Source of the DNA: Deltaproteobacteria bacterium
Lineage (GTDB): Bacteria; Desulfobacterota; Desulfobacteria; Desulfobacterales; B30-G6
DNA: 12,428 nucleotides
Direction: 5' to 3'
Assembly: GCA_003647375.1 (NCBI GenBank)
Contig: QMMS01000117.1
Coordinates: 1-12,428 of the forward strand
This document shows, one piece after another, positions 6,064 to 12,428 of this stretch; within the stretch, counting starts at the first letter, position 1; each line of letters opens with the position of its first letter. Under the pieces are notes generated by a model. It did no database searches and had not been told where the DNA came from. It worked only from the letters and a program-made list of their open reading frames with translations. Position numbers and translations under genes: made by a program.

Positions 6064-6681
6064 TCACTCAATACCGGCATTTTTGAATAGCTTCCGGATA
6101 TCGAGCTTGTTGATGCTTTCTGTGAAAATATCCCCCACAAGGATTTCACCGGCACCCCGTCCCATGATCTTGGTGCGTTCCGCCTGCCCGGACACCTTCT
6201 CCCGGCCTATTTTCTGATTATCCAGAGTCAGTTTGACCTCGTAGCTGAAATCCGATACCCATGTCCGGTCATTTAAGTCCAGGAAAAATGTGTTCAGGGT
6301 CAGCTCGAAGAGGGGCGTGGTATCCATTTTACCTTCCACAACCGCTATTCCCATGGTTTCCAGGCGCTTTTTCATGGTGGCTTCAATCAGGCCGGCAAGT
6401 GGATACGTCTCGATATCGCCCTTTGGCTTTTTGGGGGTGTGATACAAGGCAAACCTATTGTCCCACCTGTCGAATTCGTTTCCGGCTTTTTCGGAGAGGA
6501 AGTTCTTTGAATCCCGGCCGTCCAGGATCTGCAGATTAACTGCTTGACCCTTCAAATCAACGGATGATTCCGGAATGTCATATTTGACATAGAAATGATA
6601 CGGTTTTGTACAAGCAGCCAGCATGAGCATGATGATGACGGCAGCGACAAGGGTTCCCAGGATTGATTTGTCTTGTTTCAT
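6064..6681 (-). CDS. Outer-membrane-type lipoprotein, YajG-like
   Basis: A 205-residue exported protein with a signal peptide and lipobox MLAAC, giving lipidated C24 after signal peptidase II cleavage. The following residues (TKPYHF) do not include Asp at +2, so outer-membrane sorting is likely in principle. The body has a short strand LQILDGRDSKN, a helix LIEATMKKRLETMGIAV, strands FELTLNTFFLDL and YEVKLTLDN, and a C-terminal helix ending DIRKLFKNAGIE. This order resembles the YajG-like lipoprotein fold (inference from pattern, not an alignment). Function is unknown. TAAGGAGA at 6689-6696 precedes the ATG by 7 nt. It is the first gene of the operon with the peroxiredoxin, 43 nt upstream of it. 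A link to envelope or oxidative stress is possible but rests only on position. Confidence 0.85.
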   Translation of the reverse strand: MKQDKSILGTLVAAVIIMLMLAACTKPYHFYVKYDIPESSVDLKGQAVNLQILDGRDSKNFLSEKAGNEFDRWDNRFALYHTPKKPKGDIETYPLAGLIEATMKKRLETMGIAVVEGKMDTTPLFELTLNTFFLDLNDRTWVSDFSYEVKLTLDNQKIGREKVSGQAERTKIMGRGAGEILVGDIFTESINKLDIRKLFKNAGIE

Positions 6682-6742
6682 GTGTTTTTCTCCTTATGGG
6701 GAAGTCTTTTCTACGATCTACTGAAATATTTACCCTCTTGAT

Positions 6743-6771
6743 AAACTAAAAAGAACCATCGGGGTTGTCAA
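6743..6771 (-). promoter_or_regulatory. Candidate sigma70 promoter of the lipoprotein-peroxiredoxin operon
   Basis: On the - strand a perfect -35 TTGACA (6766-6771) is followed by a 17-nt spacer and TAGTTT (6743-6748) as a weak -10. This would start transcription about 55 nt before the lipoprotein ATG. The -10 matches TATAAT at only about half of its positions. Confidence 0.45.
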
Positions 6772-6815
6772 GGAAAAGAAGCCAAATGACCTGCCAATGC
6801 TTTGACGAAACCCAC

Positions 6816-6848
6816 GTGATAATTGTTTTTGCTTGCAATATCACAAGC
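6816..6848. promoter_or_regulatory. Operator-like dyads upstream of aapJ
   Basis: GTGATAATTG (6816-6825) faces CAATATCAC (6836-6844), a 9-bp dyad with one bulged A. Overlapping it, GCTTG (6831-6835) faces CAAGC (6844-6848). It lies in the 6782-7030 spacer, about 190 nt before aapJ and just upstream of an AT-rich stretch (6860-6890) that probably holds the promoter. No unambiguous -35/-10 pair is visible. The binding factor is unknown. Confidence 0.35.
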
Positions 6849-7030
6849 CTTTGTGTAAATATTTTTATATCGGTTTATATCCAATGACGCTTCCAGCTGC
6901 AGCGTAGTCAAAAACGGTTTTTCAGGCCGCAGGAGCGCATGGGATCAATGATGATGGCATTGTTGCGGAGTGGTAGGTGTCATCGATCTTTCGTGTAACT
7001 TAACTTTTATGGAAGAAGGAGGGCTGTCGG

Positions 7031-8044
7031 ATGAAAGGACTAAAGATTTGTCTCATTATGTTAGCTATTGTTGCCATGACCGGTGTCGCTATGGCAGGAA
7101 CACTTCAGGATGTCAGGGCCAAGGGGTTTATTCAGGCGGGCGTCAATGGCGATCTCTTTGGGTTTGGGAAAGCCGATGAAAAAGGTGTGTGGAGAGGGCT
7201 CGATGTAGATACGGCCAGGGCCATTTCAGCGGCGGTCTTCGGCGATGCCGACAAGGTCAAATACACCCCATTAACGGCAAAAACACGTTTTACGGCACTT
7301 CAGTCCGGTGAAATCGATGTTCTGACAAGAAACTGCACCCAGACACTTGGACGCGACACGGCTCTGGGGCTCGATTTCGTCCAGGTCAATTACTATGATG
7401 GACAGGGATTTCTCATTCCCAAAAAACTGGGAATTAAAAGCGCAAAGGAGCTCGATGGTGCTGCCGTGTGCGTGCTTCCGGGCACGACCACCGAGTTGAA
7501 TGTTGCAGATTATTTCAGGGCAAACGGGATGAAAATGAGTCCCGTCGTTATTGAAAACACTGCTGAACTGGCCAAAGCTTTCTTTGCCGGACGATGTGAT
7601 GTTCTGACATCGGATGCATCACAGCTCGCAGGCACGCGTGCTGTAGCTCCGAATCCTAAAGATTATATAATTCTGCCGACCATCATTTCAAAAGAACCGT
7701 TGGCGCCAGCCGTTCGTCATGGTGACAACCAGTGGAAGGATGTTGTCAACTACAGTGTCCTGACGCTGATCAATGCCGAGGAACTCGGTATTACCTCTCA
7801 GAATGTCGACAAGATGCTCAAGAGCAAAGACCCGAAAATCATGCGGTTTCTTGGGGTTACCGCGGGTAACGGCAAGGCGTTGGGCCTGGATGAAAAGTTT
7901 GCCTACAATATCATCAAGCAGGTTGGAAATTACGGGGAAATATTCGAGAGAAATGTCGGCGTCAACACGCCCCTTGGAATCGAACGCGGATTAAATGCGC
8001 TTTGGACCAATGGTGGCCTGCTGTATTCACCGCCGTTCAAGTAA
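7031..8044 (+). CDS. aapJ: General L-amino-acid ABC transporter, periplasmic binding protein
   Basis: A 337-residue periplasmic solute-binding protein of the general amino-acid (Aap/YhdW) type, which delivers amino acids to the AapQ/AapM permeases. The signal peptide is residues 1-22 (cleavage AMA-G). The mature protein has the family words KGFIQAGVNG, GLDVDTARAISAAVFGDADK, YTPLTAKTRFTALQSGEIDV, NYYDGQGFLIPK, GTTTELNVADYFRANGM and AGRCDVLTSD, and ends near NALWTNGGLLYSPPFK. The length is typical. AGGAGGG at 7017-7023 is 7 nt before the ATG, a strong site suited to a highly expressed protein. From memory, many proteobacterial homologues carry Cys in FLxCGV and DxCRA; here both are Ala, while C102, C147 and C189 are present. 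It is first in the aapJQMP order and is followed by a hairpin that may cap its own transcript. Confidence 0.93.
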   Translation: MKGLKICLIMLAIVAMTGVAMAGTLQDVRAKGFIQAGVNGDLFGFGKADEKGVWRGLDVDTARAISAAVFGDADKVKYTPLTAKTRFTALQSGEIDVLTRNCTQTLGRDTALGLDFVQVNYYDGQGFLIPKKLGIKSAKELDGAAVCVLPGTTTELNVADYFRANGMKMSPVVIENTAELAKAFFAGRCDVLTSDASQLAGTRAVAPNPKDYIILPTIISKEPLAPAVRHGDNQWKDVVNYSVLTLINAEELGITSQNVDKMLKSKDPKIMRFLGVTAGNGKALGLDEKFAYNIIKQVGNYGEIFERNVGVNTPLGIERGLNALWTNGGLLYSPPFK

Positions 8045-8064
8045 AATGAAATAGACCCATCCAT

Positions 8065-8098
8065 CCTTCCCCTGCTTTTGCAGGGGAAGGTTCTTCTC
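8065..8098 (+). terminator. Terminator-like hairpin after aapJ (possible operon attenuator)
   Basis: CCTTCCCCTGC (8065-8075) and GCAGGGGAAGG (8080-8090) form a perfect 11-bp stem with a TTTT loop, followed by TTCTTCT rather than a pure T tract. It starts 21 nt after the aapJ stop. Such a leaky hairpin would lower downstream permease mRNA and stabilise the aapJ message. Confidence 0.65.
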
Positions 8099-8137
8099 TG
8101 CGCGGGAGTAACAGTAATTTTTATTCCGTCATTTAAA

Positions 8138-8158
8138 ACCTGGTCCTTTGGGCCAGGT
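8138..8158. repeat. Second hairpin in the aapJ-aapQ spacer
   Basis: ACCTGGTCC (8138-8146) and GGGCCAGGT (8150-8158) pair over 9 bp (one G-U) with a TTT loop. There is no U-tract. It could add to mRNA stability or termination after aapJ, or be a repeat remnant. Confidence 0.45.
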
Positions 8159-8201
8159 CAGAGATATTTGGCTATGCCGATGGTGGTAGTTACTTAAATC
8201 C

Positions 8202-8381
8202 GAAGCACGAAATTCGAAATCCTAAACGGTTCGACAGGTTCACCGCCCTGAGCAAGGTCGAAGGGCAATACCGAATGATCTAAACAAGACCTTGGGGATA
8301 CCAATTTAAGCATTCTGTTTGAAACATTTGAGTATTTGATATTTGGATTTGTTTCGTATTTCGATATTCGGATTTAGAATT
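8202..8381. repeat. Fold-back word repeats and a TTCGAC dyad before aapQ
   Basis: No gene is visible between 8045 and 8432. The block begins with CGAAGCACGAAATTCGAAAT (8202-8221). It ends with similar words in the opposite orientation (TTTCGTATTTCGATATTCGG, then ATTTAGAATTT, up to 8381). Between them is a TTCGAC...GTCGAA dyad (8230-8235, 8257-8262) around AGGTTCACCGCCCTGAGCAAG-type sequence, which resembles a widespread dispersed bacterial repeat (from memory). The region separates two genes of one operon. Confidence 0.5.
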
Positions 8382-8432
8382 TATCACACGATGAATATGC
8401 AAACAAACCCAAAAAAAATCCAAGAGGATAAC

Positions 8433-9593
8433 GTGTCCAAAGCGGTCCCGTTTTACAACGATCCCAAGAAACGATCGATTCTGTTTCAAATCGGGACACT
8501 CCTGATAGTGGGGTTGCTGACCTTTTATTTGATATCCAATACGATCACCAATCTCGAAAAACAGTCTATTGCAACCGGTATCGGTTTTCTACAGAAAGAA
8601 GCGGCTTTTGAAATTGGGGAATCGGCCATAGCTTATTCTGCAGCCGATACCTACGGACGCGCCCTGGTGGTCGGATTTTTAAATACCCTGATCGTATCAT
8701 TTGTGGGGATTATTATCTCCATTCTTTTGGGTACCGTACTCGGTGTGGCGCGTTTGTCTTCCAACTGGCTCGTATCAAAATTCGCGGGTGGATATATAGA
8801 ACTTTTCCAGGATATCCCCGTGCTTCTGCAGCTTTTTTTCTGGTATGCTTTTTTCTACAATATCCTGCCCTCGCCGAAACAGGCTTTGAATCCGTTTATA
8901 GGTGTTTTTCTGAGCAATCGCGGCCTGGTTTTTGGGATACCGGAATCACACCCGGTCTATAAATATATGGCAATTGCGGTGCTAGCCGCTTGTATCGGCA
9001 TCTATTTTTTACGGCGCTGGGCCAAGGCCAGACAGGAGCAGACAGGGCAGCTGTTCCCGTTATTTCGCGTGGCACTGACTGTTGTGATCGGATTACCGCT
9101 GTTGACCTGGATTCTGGGTGGTGCGCCCACGGCCATGAATGTCCCTTCCCTGCAGGGGTTCAATTTTGTTGGGGGAAGAAACATCAGTCCCGAGTTTACC
9201 GCGCTTTTGCTGGGGCTGATACTGTACACGGCCGCATTTGTGGCCGAAGTGGTCCGGGCCGGGATTCAATCGGTGAGCAAGGGGCAGACTGAAGCAGCCA
9301 TGTCCATGGGTCTCAAGCCTGCTTTTGTCCTGAATCTGGTGATCCTGCCCCAGGCCCTGCGGGTCATCATTCCGCCGTTGACAAGCCAGATGCTGAACCT
9401 GACCAAAAACAGTTCCCTGGCGGTTGCCATCGGTTATCCGGACTTTGTTTCCGTGGCCGGCACAACCATCAATCAGACCGGCCAGGCCATCGAGGGCGTG
9501 GCCCTGATGATGATCGTGTATCTGACCTTGAGTCTGCTCACATCGGCTTTCATGAACTGGTACAATACAAAGATGGCGCTGGTGGAGAGGTAA
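8433..9593 (+). CDS. aapQ: General L-amino-acid ABC transporter, permease 1
   Basis: A 386-residue inner-membrane permease of the HisM/GlnP fold, one half of the AapQ-AapM channel. The family start PFYNDPKKRSILFQ leads into helix 1 (about 17-36), then a periplasmic loop with FEIGESAIAYSAADTYGRAL. The core helices include NTLIVSFVGIIISILLGTVL, and GGYIELFQDIPVLLQLFFWY carries a characteristic coupling segment. The EAA loop, TEAAMSMGLKPAFVLNLVIL (286-305) followed by PQALR, contacts the ATPase. The C-terminal helix is IVYLTLSLLTSAF. I chose GTG 8433 because AGAGGA (8423-8428) sits 4 nt upstream and the conserved region begins a few residues later. ATG 8391 would give 400 residues, close to the usual length, but has no ribosome site. 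The spacer before the gene is about 390 nt, very long for this operon type. Confidence 0.9.
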   Translation: MSKAVPFYNDPKKRSILFQIGTLLIVGLLTFYLISNTITNLEKQSIATGIGFLQKEAAFEIGESAIAYSAADTYGRALVVGFLNTLIVSFVGIIISILLGTVLGVARLSSNWLVSKFAGGYIELFQDIPVLLQLFFWYAFFYNILPSPKQALNPFIGVFLSNRGLVFGIPESHPVYKYMAIAVLAACIGIYFLRRWAKARQEQTGQLFPLFRVALTVVIGLPLLTWILGGAPTAMNVPSLQGFNFVGGRNISPEFTALLLGLILYTAAFVAEVVRAGIQSVSKGQTEAAMSMGLKPAFVLNLVILPQALRVIIPPLTSQMLNLTKNSSLAVAIGYPDFVSVAGTTINQTGQAIEGVALMMIVYLTLSLLTSAFMNWYNTKMALVER

Positions 9594-9600
9594 CACGTCA

Positions 9601-9811
9601 GGGTTGGAGGGTTGAAGGTTTGGAGAGGTGGAGGGAAGAACATGGTAGGGGATGAGGGCCCGAGGGTAGCTAAGAGCTATAAGCAGACAGCAGCATCCTA
9701 TCCTCCAAGCATCCTCGCTTCCCAGCATACCAGGGGTCCAGGGTTCGAGGGTAGCTGAGGGCTATCGGCTATAAGCACCTAACAGCCTACAGTCTAAACA
9801 GCTAAAAGGCT
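9601..9811. repeat. Purine-rich and GCTATAAGC-type repeats between aapQ and aapM
   Basis: The 224-nt spacer has no ORF of note. CGAGGGTAGCT(A/G)AG starts two direct copies, at 9661 and 9746, each ending in GCTATAAGC (at 9684 and 9775). The second copy has a short extra insert. The G/A-rich stretch 9601-9650 (GGGTTGGAGGGTTGAAGG and similar) is loosely complementary to CATCCTATCCTCCAAGCATC (9694-9713), so the block again has fold-back arms. AAGG at 9805-9808 is the probable ribosome site of aapM. Confidence 0.5.
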
Positions 9812-9817
9812 ATCAAG

Positions 9818-10912
9818 ATGAATGAGGCTACTACAACAGAATCAATAGATGAAGTAAAACCGCCGGTGACGAGTGTGGGGGTTATCGGATGGGCACGGGC
9901 CAACCTGTTCAACAACATCTTTAATTCGATTCTGACCCTGGTGGCGCTTTATGTTTTGTGGCAGGTGGTCCCGCCCTTTATTCGATGGGCTTTTATTGAC
10001 AGCCATTGGTTTTCCACCGGCGAAGCGTGTCGAGGGGGGGAAGGCGCCTGCTGGTCGGTGATTCCAGCCAATATACGTTTTATTCTTTTTGGTTTCTTCC
10101 CTTACGATATGCAGTGGCGGCCGCTTTTAGCCATGATTCTTCTGGTGGGCCTGCTCTTTTACAGCCGGAACAGGCGGCATTGGAAAAAATCGTTGTTATA
10201 TGCCTGGCTTGCCGGTTTGTTCATCATGGGGCTCCTCATGAAAGGGGGCATTCTGGGGCTGGCTTCCGTTGAAAGCACCCAGTGGGGCGGGCTCCCGTTG
10301 ACCCTGCTGTTGTCGTTTTTTGGTTTGGCAGCGGCCTATCCATTAGGGGTTATTCTAGCCCTGGGACGGCAATCCCAGATGCCGGCCATCAAGACCCTTT
10401 GTATTGTTTATATTGAAATGATCCGGGGCGTACCGCTGATTACCCTGTTGTTCATGTCGTCTATTGTTTTCCCATTGTTTCTGCCCGAGGGCGTTACGGT
10501 GAATGTCATTTTGAGGGCGCAGGTGGCTATTATTATGTTCACCGCTGCTTATGTAGCGGAAGTTGTCCGCGGGGGACTGCAGGGGATGGCAACGGGACAG
10601 TATGAGGCCGCCGATTCCCTCGGGCTCAACTATTACCAGACCATGCGTCTGGTGATCCTGCCCCAGGCGTTGAAAATCGTAATACCCCCTACGGTGAGCC
10701 AGCTCATATCGGCCCTGAAAGATACATCCCTCGTCGTTATTATCGCCCTGTATGATCTTCTCAAGACCACTCAGTCGGTGTTGTCGGATCCCAACTGGAT
10801 GGCGTTTTCTTCAGAGCTCTATATTTTTGTGGCACTGATCTATTTTGGTTGCTGTTATTTTATGTCCAGTTACAGCCGGCGCCTGGAAAAGGAACTGGAC
10901 ACAGGACTGTAA
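9818..10912 (+). CDS. aapM: General L-amino-acid ABC transporter, permease 2
   Basis: A 364-residue inner-membrane permease pairing with AapQ. After a polar N-terminus (1-30) come helix 1 (about 35-57) and a periplasmic loop with two close Cys (C71, C78; EACRGGEGACWSVI). Helices near 84-94 and 100-115 follow, then the HisM-like core: LTLLLSFFGLAAAYPLGVIL, IEMIRGVPLITLLFMSSIVF and AQVAIIMFTAAYVAEVVRGG. The EAA loop is YEAADSLGLNYYQTMRLVIL (262-281) then PQALK, and the core ends with ALKDTSLVVIIALYDLL. ATG 9818 has AAGG 9 nt upstream. The C71/C78 pair could form a periplasmic disulfide (inference). It is third in aapJQMP order and its length is normal for AapM. Confidence 0.92.
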   Translation: MNEATTTESIDEVKPPVTSVGVIGWARANLFNNIFNSILTLVALYVLWQVVPPFIRWAFIDSHWFSTGEACRGGEGACWSVIPANIRFILFGFFPYDMQWRPLLAMILLVGLLFYSRNRRHWKKSLLYAWLAGLFIMGLLMKGGILGLASVESTQWGGLPLTLLLSFFGLAAAYPLGVILALGRQSQMPAIKTLCIVYIEMIRGVPLITLLFMSSIVFPLFLPEGVTVNVILRAQVAIIMFTAAYVAEVVRGGLQGMATGQYEAADSLGLNYYQTMRLVILPQALKIVIPPTVSQLISALKDTSLVVIIALYDLLKTTQSVLSDPNWMAFSSELYIFVALIYFGCCYFMSSYSRRLEKELDTGL

Positions 10913-11007
10913 GCCCAGATACATCGTTGGGACGGTATTGTTCCATCATATAGCTTTAGTCTCTTAATTGTAATCTTTGTGCGCTTTGTGTTAAAAAAAT
11001 AAAAACA

Positions 11008-11071
11008 ATCACGAAAACACGAAACCTGAAAAACACGAAAATATTCATGATCTTTTTCGTGGTTTCGTGAT
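11008..11071. repeat. CACGAAA/TTTCGTG inverted repeat between aapM and aapP
   Basis: ATCACGAAAACACGAAA (11008-11024) and TTTCGTGGTTTCGTGAT (11055-11071) pair at 16 of 17 positions around a 30-nt loop that contains a third AACACGAAA (11032-11040). It lies in the 230-nt spacer 10913-11142, which has no gene. Upstream, CTTTGTGCGCTTTGTGTTAA (10974-10993) is a short tandem-like word. The aapP ribosome site is probably AAAGAGAT just before 11143. Confidence 0.6.
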
Positions 11072-11142
11072 AAAAGGTATTTTTCTTTTCCGGTATAGAT
11101 GGTTGGAAAACAATTTCATAAAAAAATAACAAAGAGATAACC

Positions 11143-11913
11143 ATGAATGATACCAATGCTAATTTAAATTCAATACCGACAGGCGATGCCATCATCGAAA
11201 TCAGCAAGCTGCACAAATGGTTCGGTGAGTTCCATGTCCTTCAGGATATTAATTTGATCGTCCAGAAGAAGGAACGGATCGTCATCTGCGGACCTTCGGG
11301 TTCGGGGAAATCGACTCTTATCCGGTGTATAAACCGCCTCGAAGAGCACCAGCGTGGCCGGATTATCGTGGATGGGATCGAGTTGGGCAATAATTTAAAA
11401 AATATTGAAAAGGTACGTACGGAAGTCGGCATGGTATTCCAGCACTTCAACCTGTTTCCCCATCTGAACATCGTCGAAAATCTCTCCCTCGGCCCCATCT
11501 GGGTTCGAAAGGTTCCCAAAAAAGAGGCCGAGGAGACTGCCATGTATTATCTGGAAAAGGTTCAAATTGCCGAACAGGCCAAGAAATTTCCAGGCCAGCT
11601 TTCCGGTGGACAGCAACAACGGGTGGCTATCGCCCGGAGCCTGTGCATGGCACCAAAGGTAATGCTTTTCGATGAGCCCACATCAGCCCTGGATCCTGAA
11701 ATGATCAAAGAGGTTTTGGATGTCATGATCGATCTTGCCAGGGAAGGCATGACCATGATCGTGGTGACCCATGAAATGGGATTTGCAAAAAGCGTGGCCC
11801 ATCGGGTGCTCTTTATGGATTACGGAAAAATTGTGGAGGGCAATACACCCGAAGAATTCTTTGATAATCCGCAACACGAGCGAACCAAGCTTTTTTTGAG
11901 CCAGATTCTTTAA
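11143..11913 (+). CDS. aapP: General L-amino-acid ABC transporter, ATP-binding protein
   Basis: A 256-residue cytoplasmic ATPase of the polar amino-acid ABC family that drives AapQ/AapM. All motifs are present: Walker [10 protein letters not shown] (50-58), Q-loop Q100 in [11 protein letters not shown], signature LSGGQQQR (153-160), Walker B VMLFDE (173-178), D-loop SALD (181-184) and H-loop H210 in VVTHEMGF. The N-terminus ([20 protein letters not shown]) contains the A-loop aromatic region. A C-terminal [16 protein letters not shown] is the usual ending of this family. The start is well placed, about 16 residues before the conserved fold. It is the last gene of aapJQMP, and no clear terminator with a U-tract follows. 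Confidence 0.94.
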   Translation: MNDTNANLNSIPTGDAIIEISKLHKWFGEFHVLQDINLIVQKKERIVICGPSGSGKSTLIRCINRLEEHQRGRIIVDGIELGNNLKNIEKVRTEVGMVFQHFNLFPHLNIVENLSLGPIWVRKVPKKEAEETAMYYLEKVQIAEQAKKFPGQLSGGQQQRVAIARSLCMAPKVMLFDEPTSALDPEMIKEVLDVMIDLAREGMTMIVVTHEMGFAKSVAHRVLFMDYGKIVEGNTPEEFFDNPQHERTKLFLSQIL

Positions 11914-12017
11914 CCTGAACTGAGCGATTTTTCTCTCGATCTGCACCAATCTCTTGCGAACCCTCCTCCATCAAGATCTCGGCACATCTCTTCGGAAAAA
12001 AACACTCAATTCAGGTT
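11912..12017. repeat. Long-range inverted repeat just after aapP
   Basis: AACCTGAACTGAGCG (11912-11926, overlapping the aapP stop) faces CACTCAATTCAGGTT (12003-12017). The match is 13 of 15. In the - strand transcript both mismatches become G-U pairs, giving a continuous 15-bp stem; in the + strand they are C-A. The 76-nt interior has no ORF of interest. It could be a structured element read from the - strand, or a degraded insertion end. Confidence 0.45.
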
Positions 12018-12046
12018 TAAAACCCTCCGCGGGTTAAAAAAAACAA

Positions 12047-12193
12047 ATGATGATAACAAGCACCATTAACATTCTCGAGGAGATTATCAATCTTGAAAGG
12101 AAAACGAATTATGAGCATTTCCAAACTGTCCAGGCGGGAACAATTGCTGAGCGCAGAGCCGGTATTTTAGAAAGAGGACGAAAACAGACCTGA
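12047..12193 (+). CDS. Small hypothetical ORF, doubtful
   Basis: A 48-codon frame (MMITSTINILEEIINLERKT..., ending ERRAGILERGRKQT) starts at ATG 12047. There is no ribosome site, since the upstream sequence is A-rich. An alternative short frame from ATG 12111 has AAAGGA upstream but only 19 codons. I do not recognise either. The composition is compatible with a gene remnant or chance. Confidence 0.15.
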   Translation: MMITSTINILEEIINLERKTNYEHFQTVQAGTIAERRAGILERGRKQT

Positions 12194-12258
12194 TATACCG
12201 CCATTGATTGTCCGTTTGTTATTTACATTTGCAATCTTCTGTTTACCCTATAGTTGCA

Positions 12259-12417
12259 TAAACAACATGGCAAAGCATAGATAATGGGTTGTTATTATAT
12301 GCAATATCGTAGGGAGAGCGCCATTGCCTGGATATTCCCCCAGGTGAATTCTTCCGTCTTCGCTCTTCGAGCTACGACGTGACAAGAAGGATGGTGTCTT
12401 TTTTGCCATGTTGTTTA
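12259..12417. repeat. Perfect 16-bp inverted repeat, 127 nt apart
   Basis: TAAACAACATGGCAAA (12259-12274) and TTTGCCATGTTGTTTA (12402-12417) are exact reverse complements. TGTTTACCCT also occurs as a direct repeat at 12240-12249 and 12412-12421. The interior has a small CCTGG/CCAGG hairpin (12327-12331, 12340-12344) and the word CTTCGCTCTTCGAGCTACGA (12358-12377), which resembles a dispersed repeat. There is no coding capacity inside. It looks like a small palindrome-ended non-autonomous element, cut or nearly cut by the window edge. Confidence 0.5.
12392..12407 (+). promoter_or_regulatory. Possible sigma54 (-24/-12) promoter
   Basis: TGGTGTCTTTTTTGCC has GG and GC separated by exactly 10 nt and matches TGGYRYRN4TTGCW except at two positions. 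It would start a gene beyond the window. It overlaps the right arm of the inverted repeat, so it may be chance. Confidence 0.25.
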
Positions 12418-12428
12418 CCCTTGCGGGA

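Noticed and set aside
5298..6155. Two separate minus-strand genes (5298-5696 and 5766-6155) instead of one peroxiredoxin
   Set aside because: They share the same frame, each is half of one peroxiredoxin fold, and the only stop between them is TGA at the catalytic position. The 5' ATG at 6155 lies inside the lipoprotein gene, while ATG 6020 has a perfect ribosome site.
6952..6975. Sigma54 promoter before aapJ (TGGCATTGTTGC)
   Set aside because: The GG and GC are 7 nt apart, not 10.
8343..8432. Upstream TTG or ATG (8391) starts for aapQ
   Set aside because: They fall in or just after repeat sequence without a ribosome site; GTG 8433 has AGAGGA. ATG 8391 is still possible.
9093..9728. Long minus-strand ORF of 211 codons
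   Set aside because: It is the reverse complement of the 3' half of aapQ plus repeat spacer. The His/Gln/Pro-rich product has no family features.
12021..12043. Terminator for aapP (AACCC/GGGTT hairpin)
   Set aside because: In the + direction the stem is followed by an A-run, not a T-run, so it would not terminate aapP transcripts.

Overview
The window is 12.4 kb of bacterial chromosome with mixed-GC genes and long, repeat-rich spacers. A sulfate-reducer-type Desulfobacterota (possibly Desulfobacterales) is my best guess. It rests on the selenocysteine-type peroxiredoxin, the c-type cytochrome, the NtrC-type two-component pair and the style of the intergenic repeats. This is inference; there is no rRNA or marker gene here.

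Layout. (1) 1-121 is the C-terminal tail of a cupin protein on the + strand. (2) 122-527 is an AT-rich spacer with three copies of an 11-nt word (GTAGTGCCATA) and a degenerate REP-like palindrome. (3) 528-1044 on the - strand is a secreted monoheme cytochrome c gene split by a one-base frameshift. (4) 1445-5222 on the + strand is a signalling block: an NtrB/AtoS-like membrane histidine kinase, an NtrC-family sigma54 activator with a receiver domain, and a four-helix membrane protein overlapping the activator's 3' end. A 423-nt spacer between kinase and regulator carries a nested, three-hairpin element. (5) 5221-5307 holds a strong bidirectional terminator and a second palindrome. (6) 5298-6681 on the - strand is a two-gene operon, a YajG-like lipoprotein followed by a peroxiredoxin. 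The peroxiredoxin frame is interrupted only by a TGA exactly at the peroxidatic cysteine, and a SECIS-like hairpin follows it, so I read it as one selenoprotein gene. (7) 7031-11913 on the + strand is a complete general amino-acid ABC transporter, aapJ-aapQ-aapM-aapP (binding protein, two permeases, ATPase). (8) 11914-12428 has no convincing gene but contains two inverted repeats and a weak 48-codon ORF.

How the parts work. AapJ captures amino acids in the periplasm, AapQ/AapM form the channel and AapP powers import. The operon is stretched by 220-390 nt spacers, each with a different family of low-complexity or inverted repeat words. The first spacer also has a terminator-like hairpin that could keep aapJ expression above that of the permeases. 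The kinase should sense an extracytoplasmic or membrane signal and phosphorylate the NtrC-type activator; its targets are unknown. The peroxiredoxin is expected to detoxify peroxide with a selenolate.

The most notable items are the selenocysteine peroxiredoxin with its SECIS candidate and no recognisable resolving cysteine, the 18-nt-period hairpin array inside a long-range stem at 3004-3136, and the series of fold-back repeat spacers in the transporter operon.
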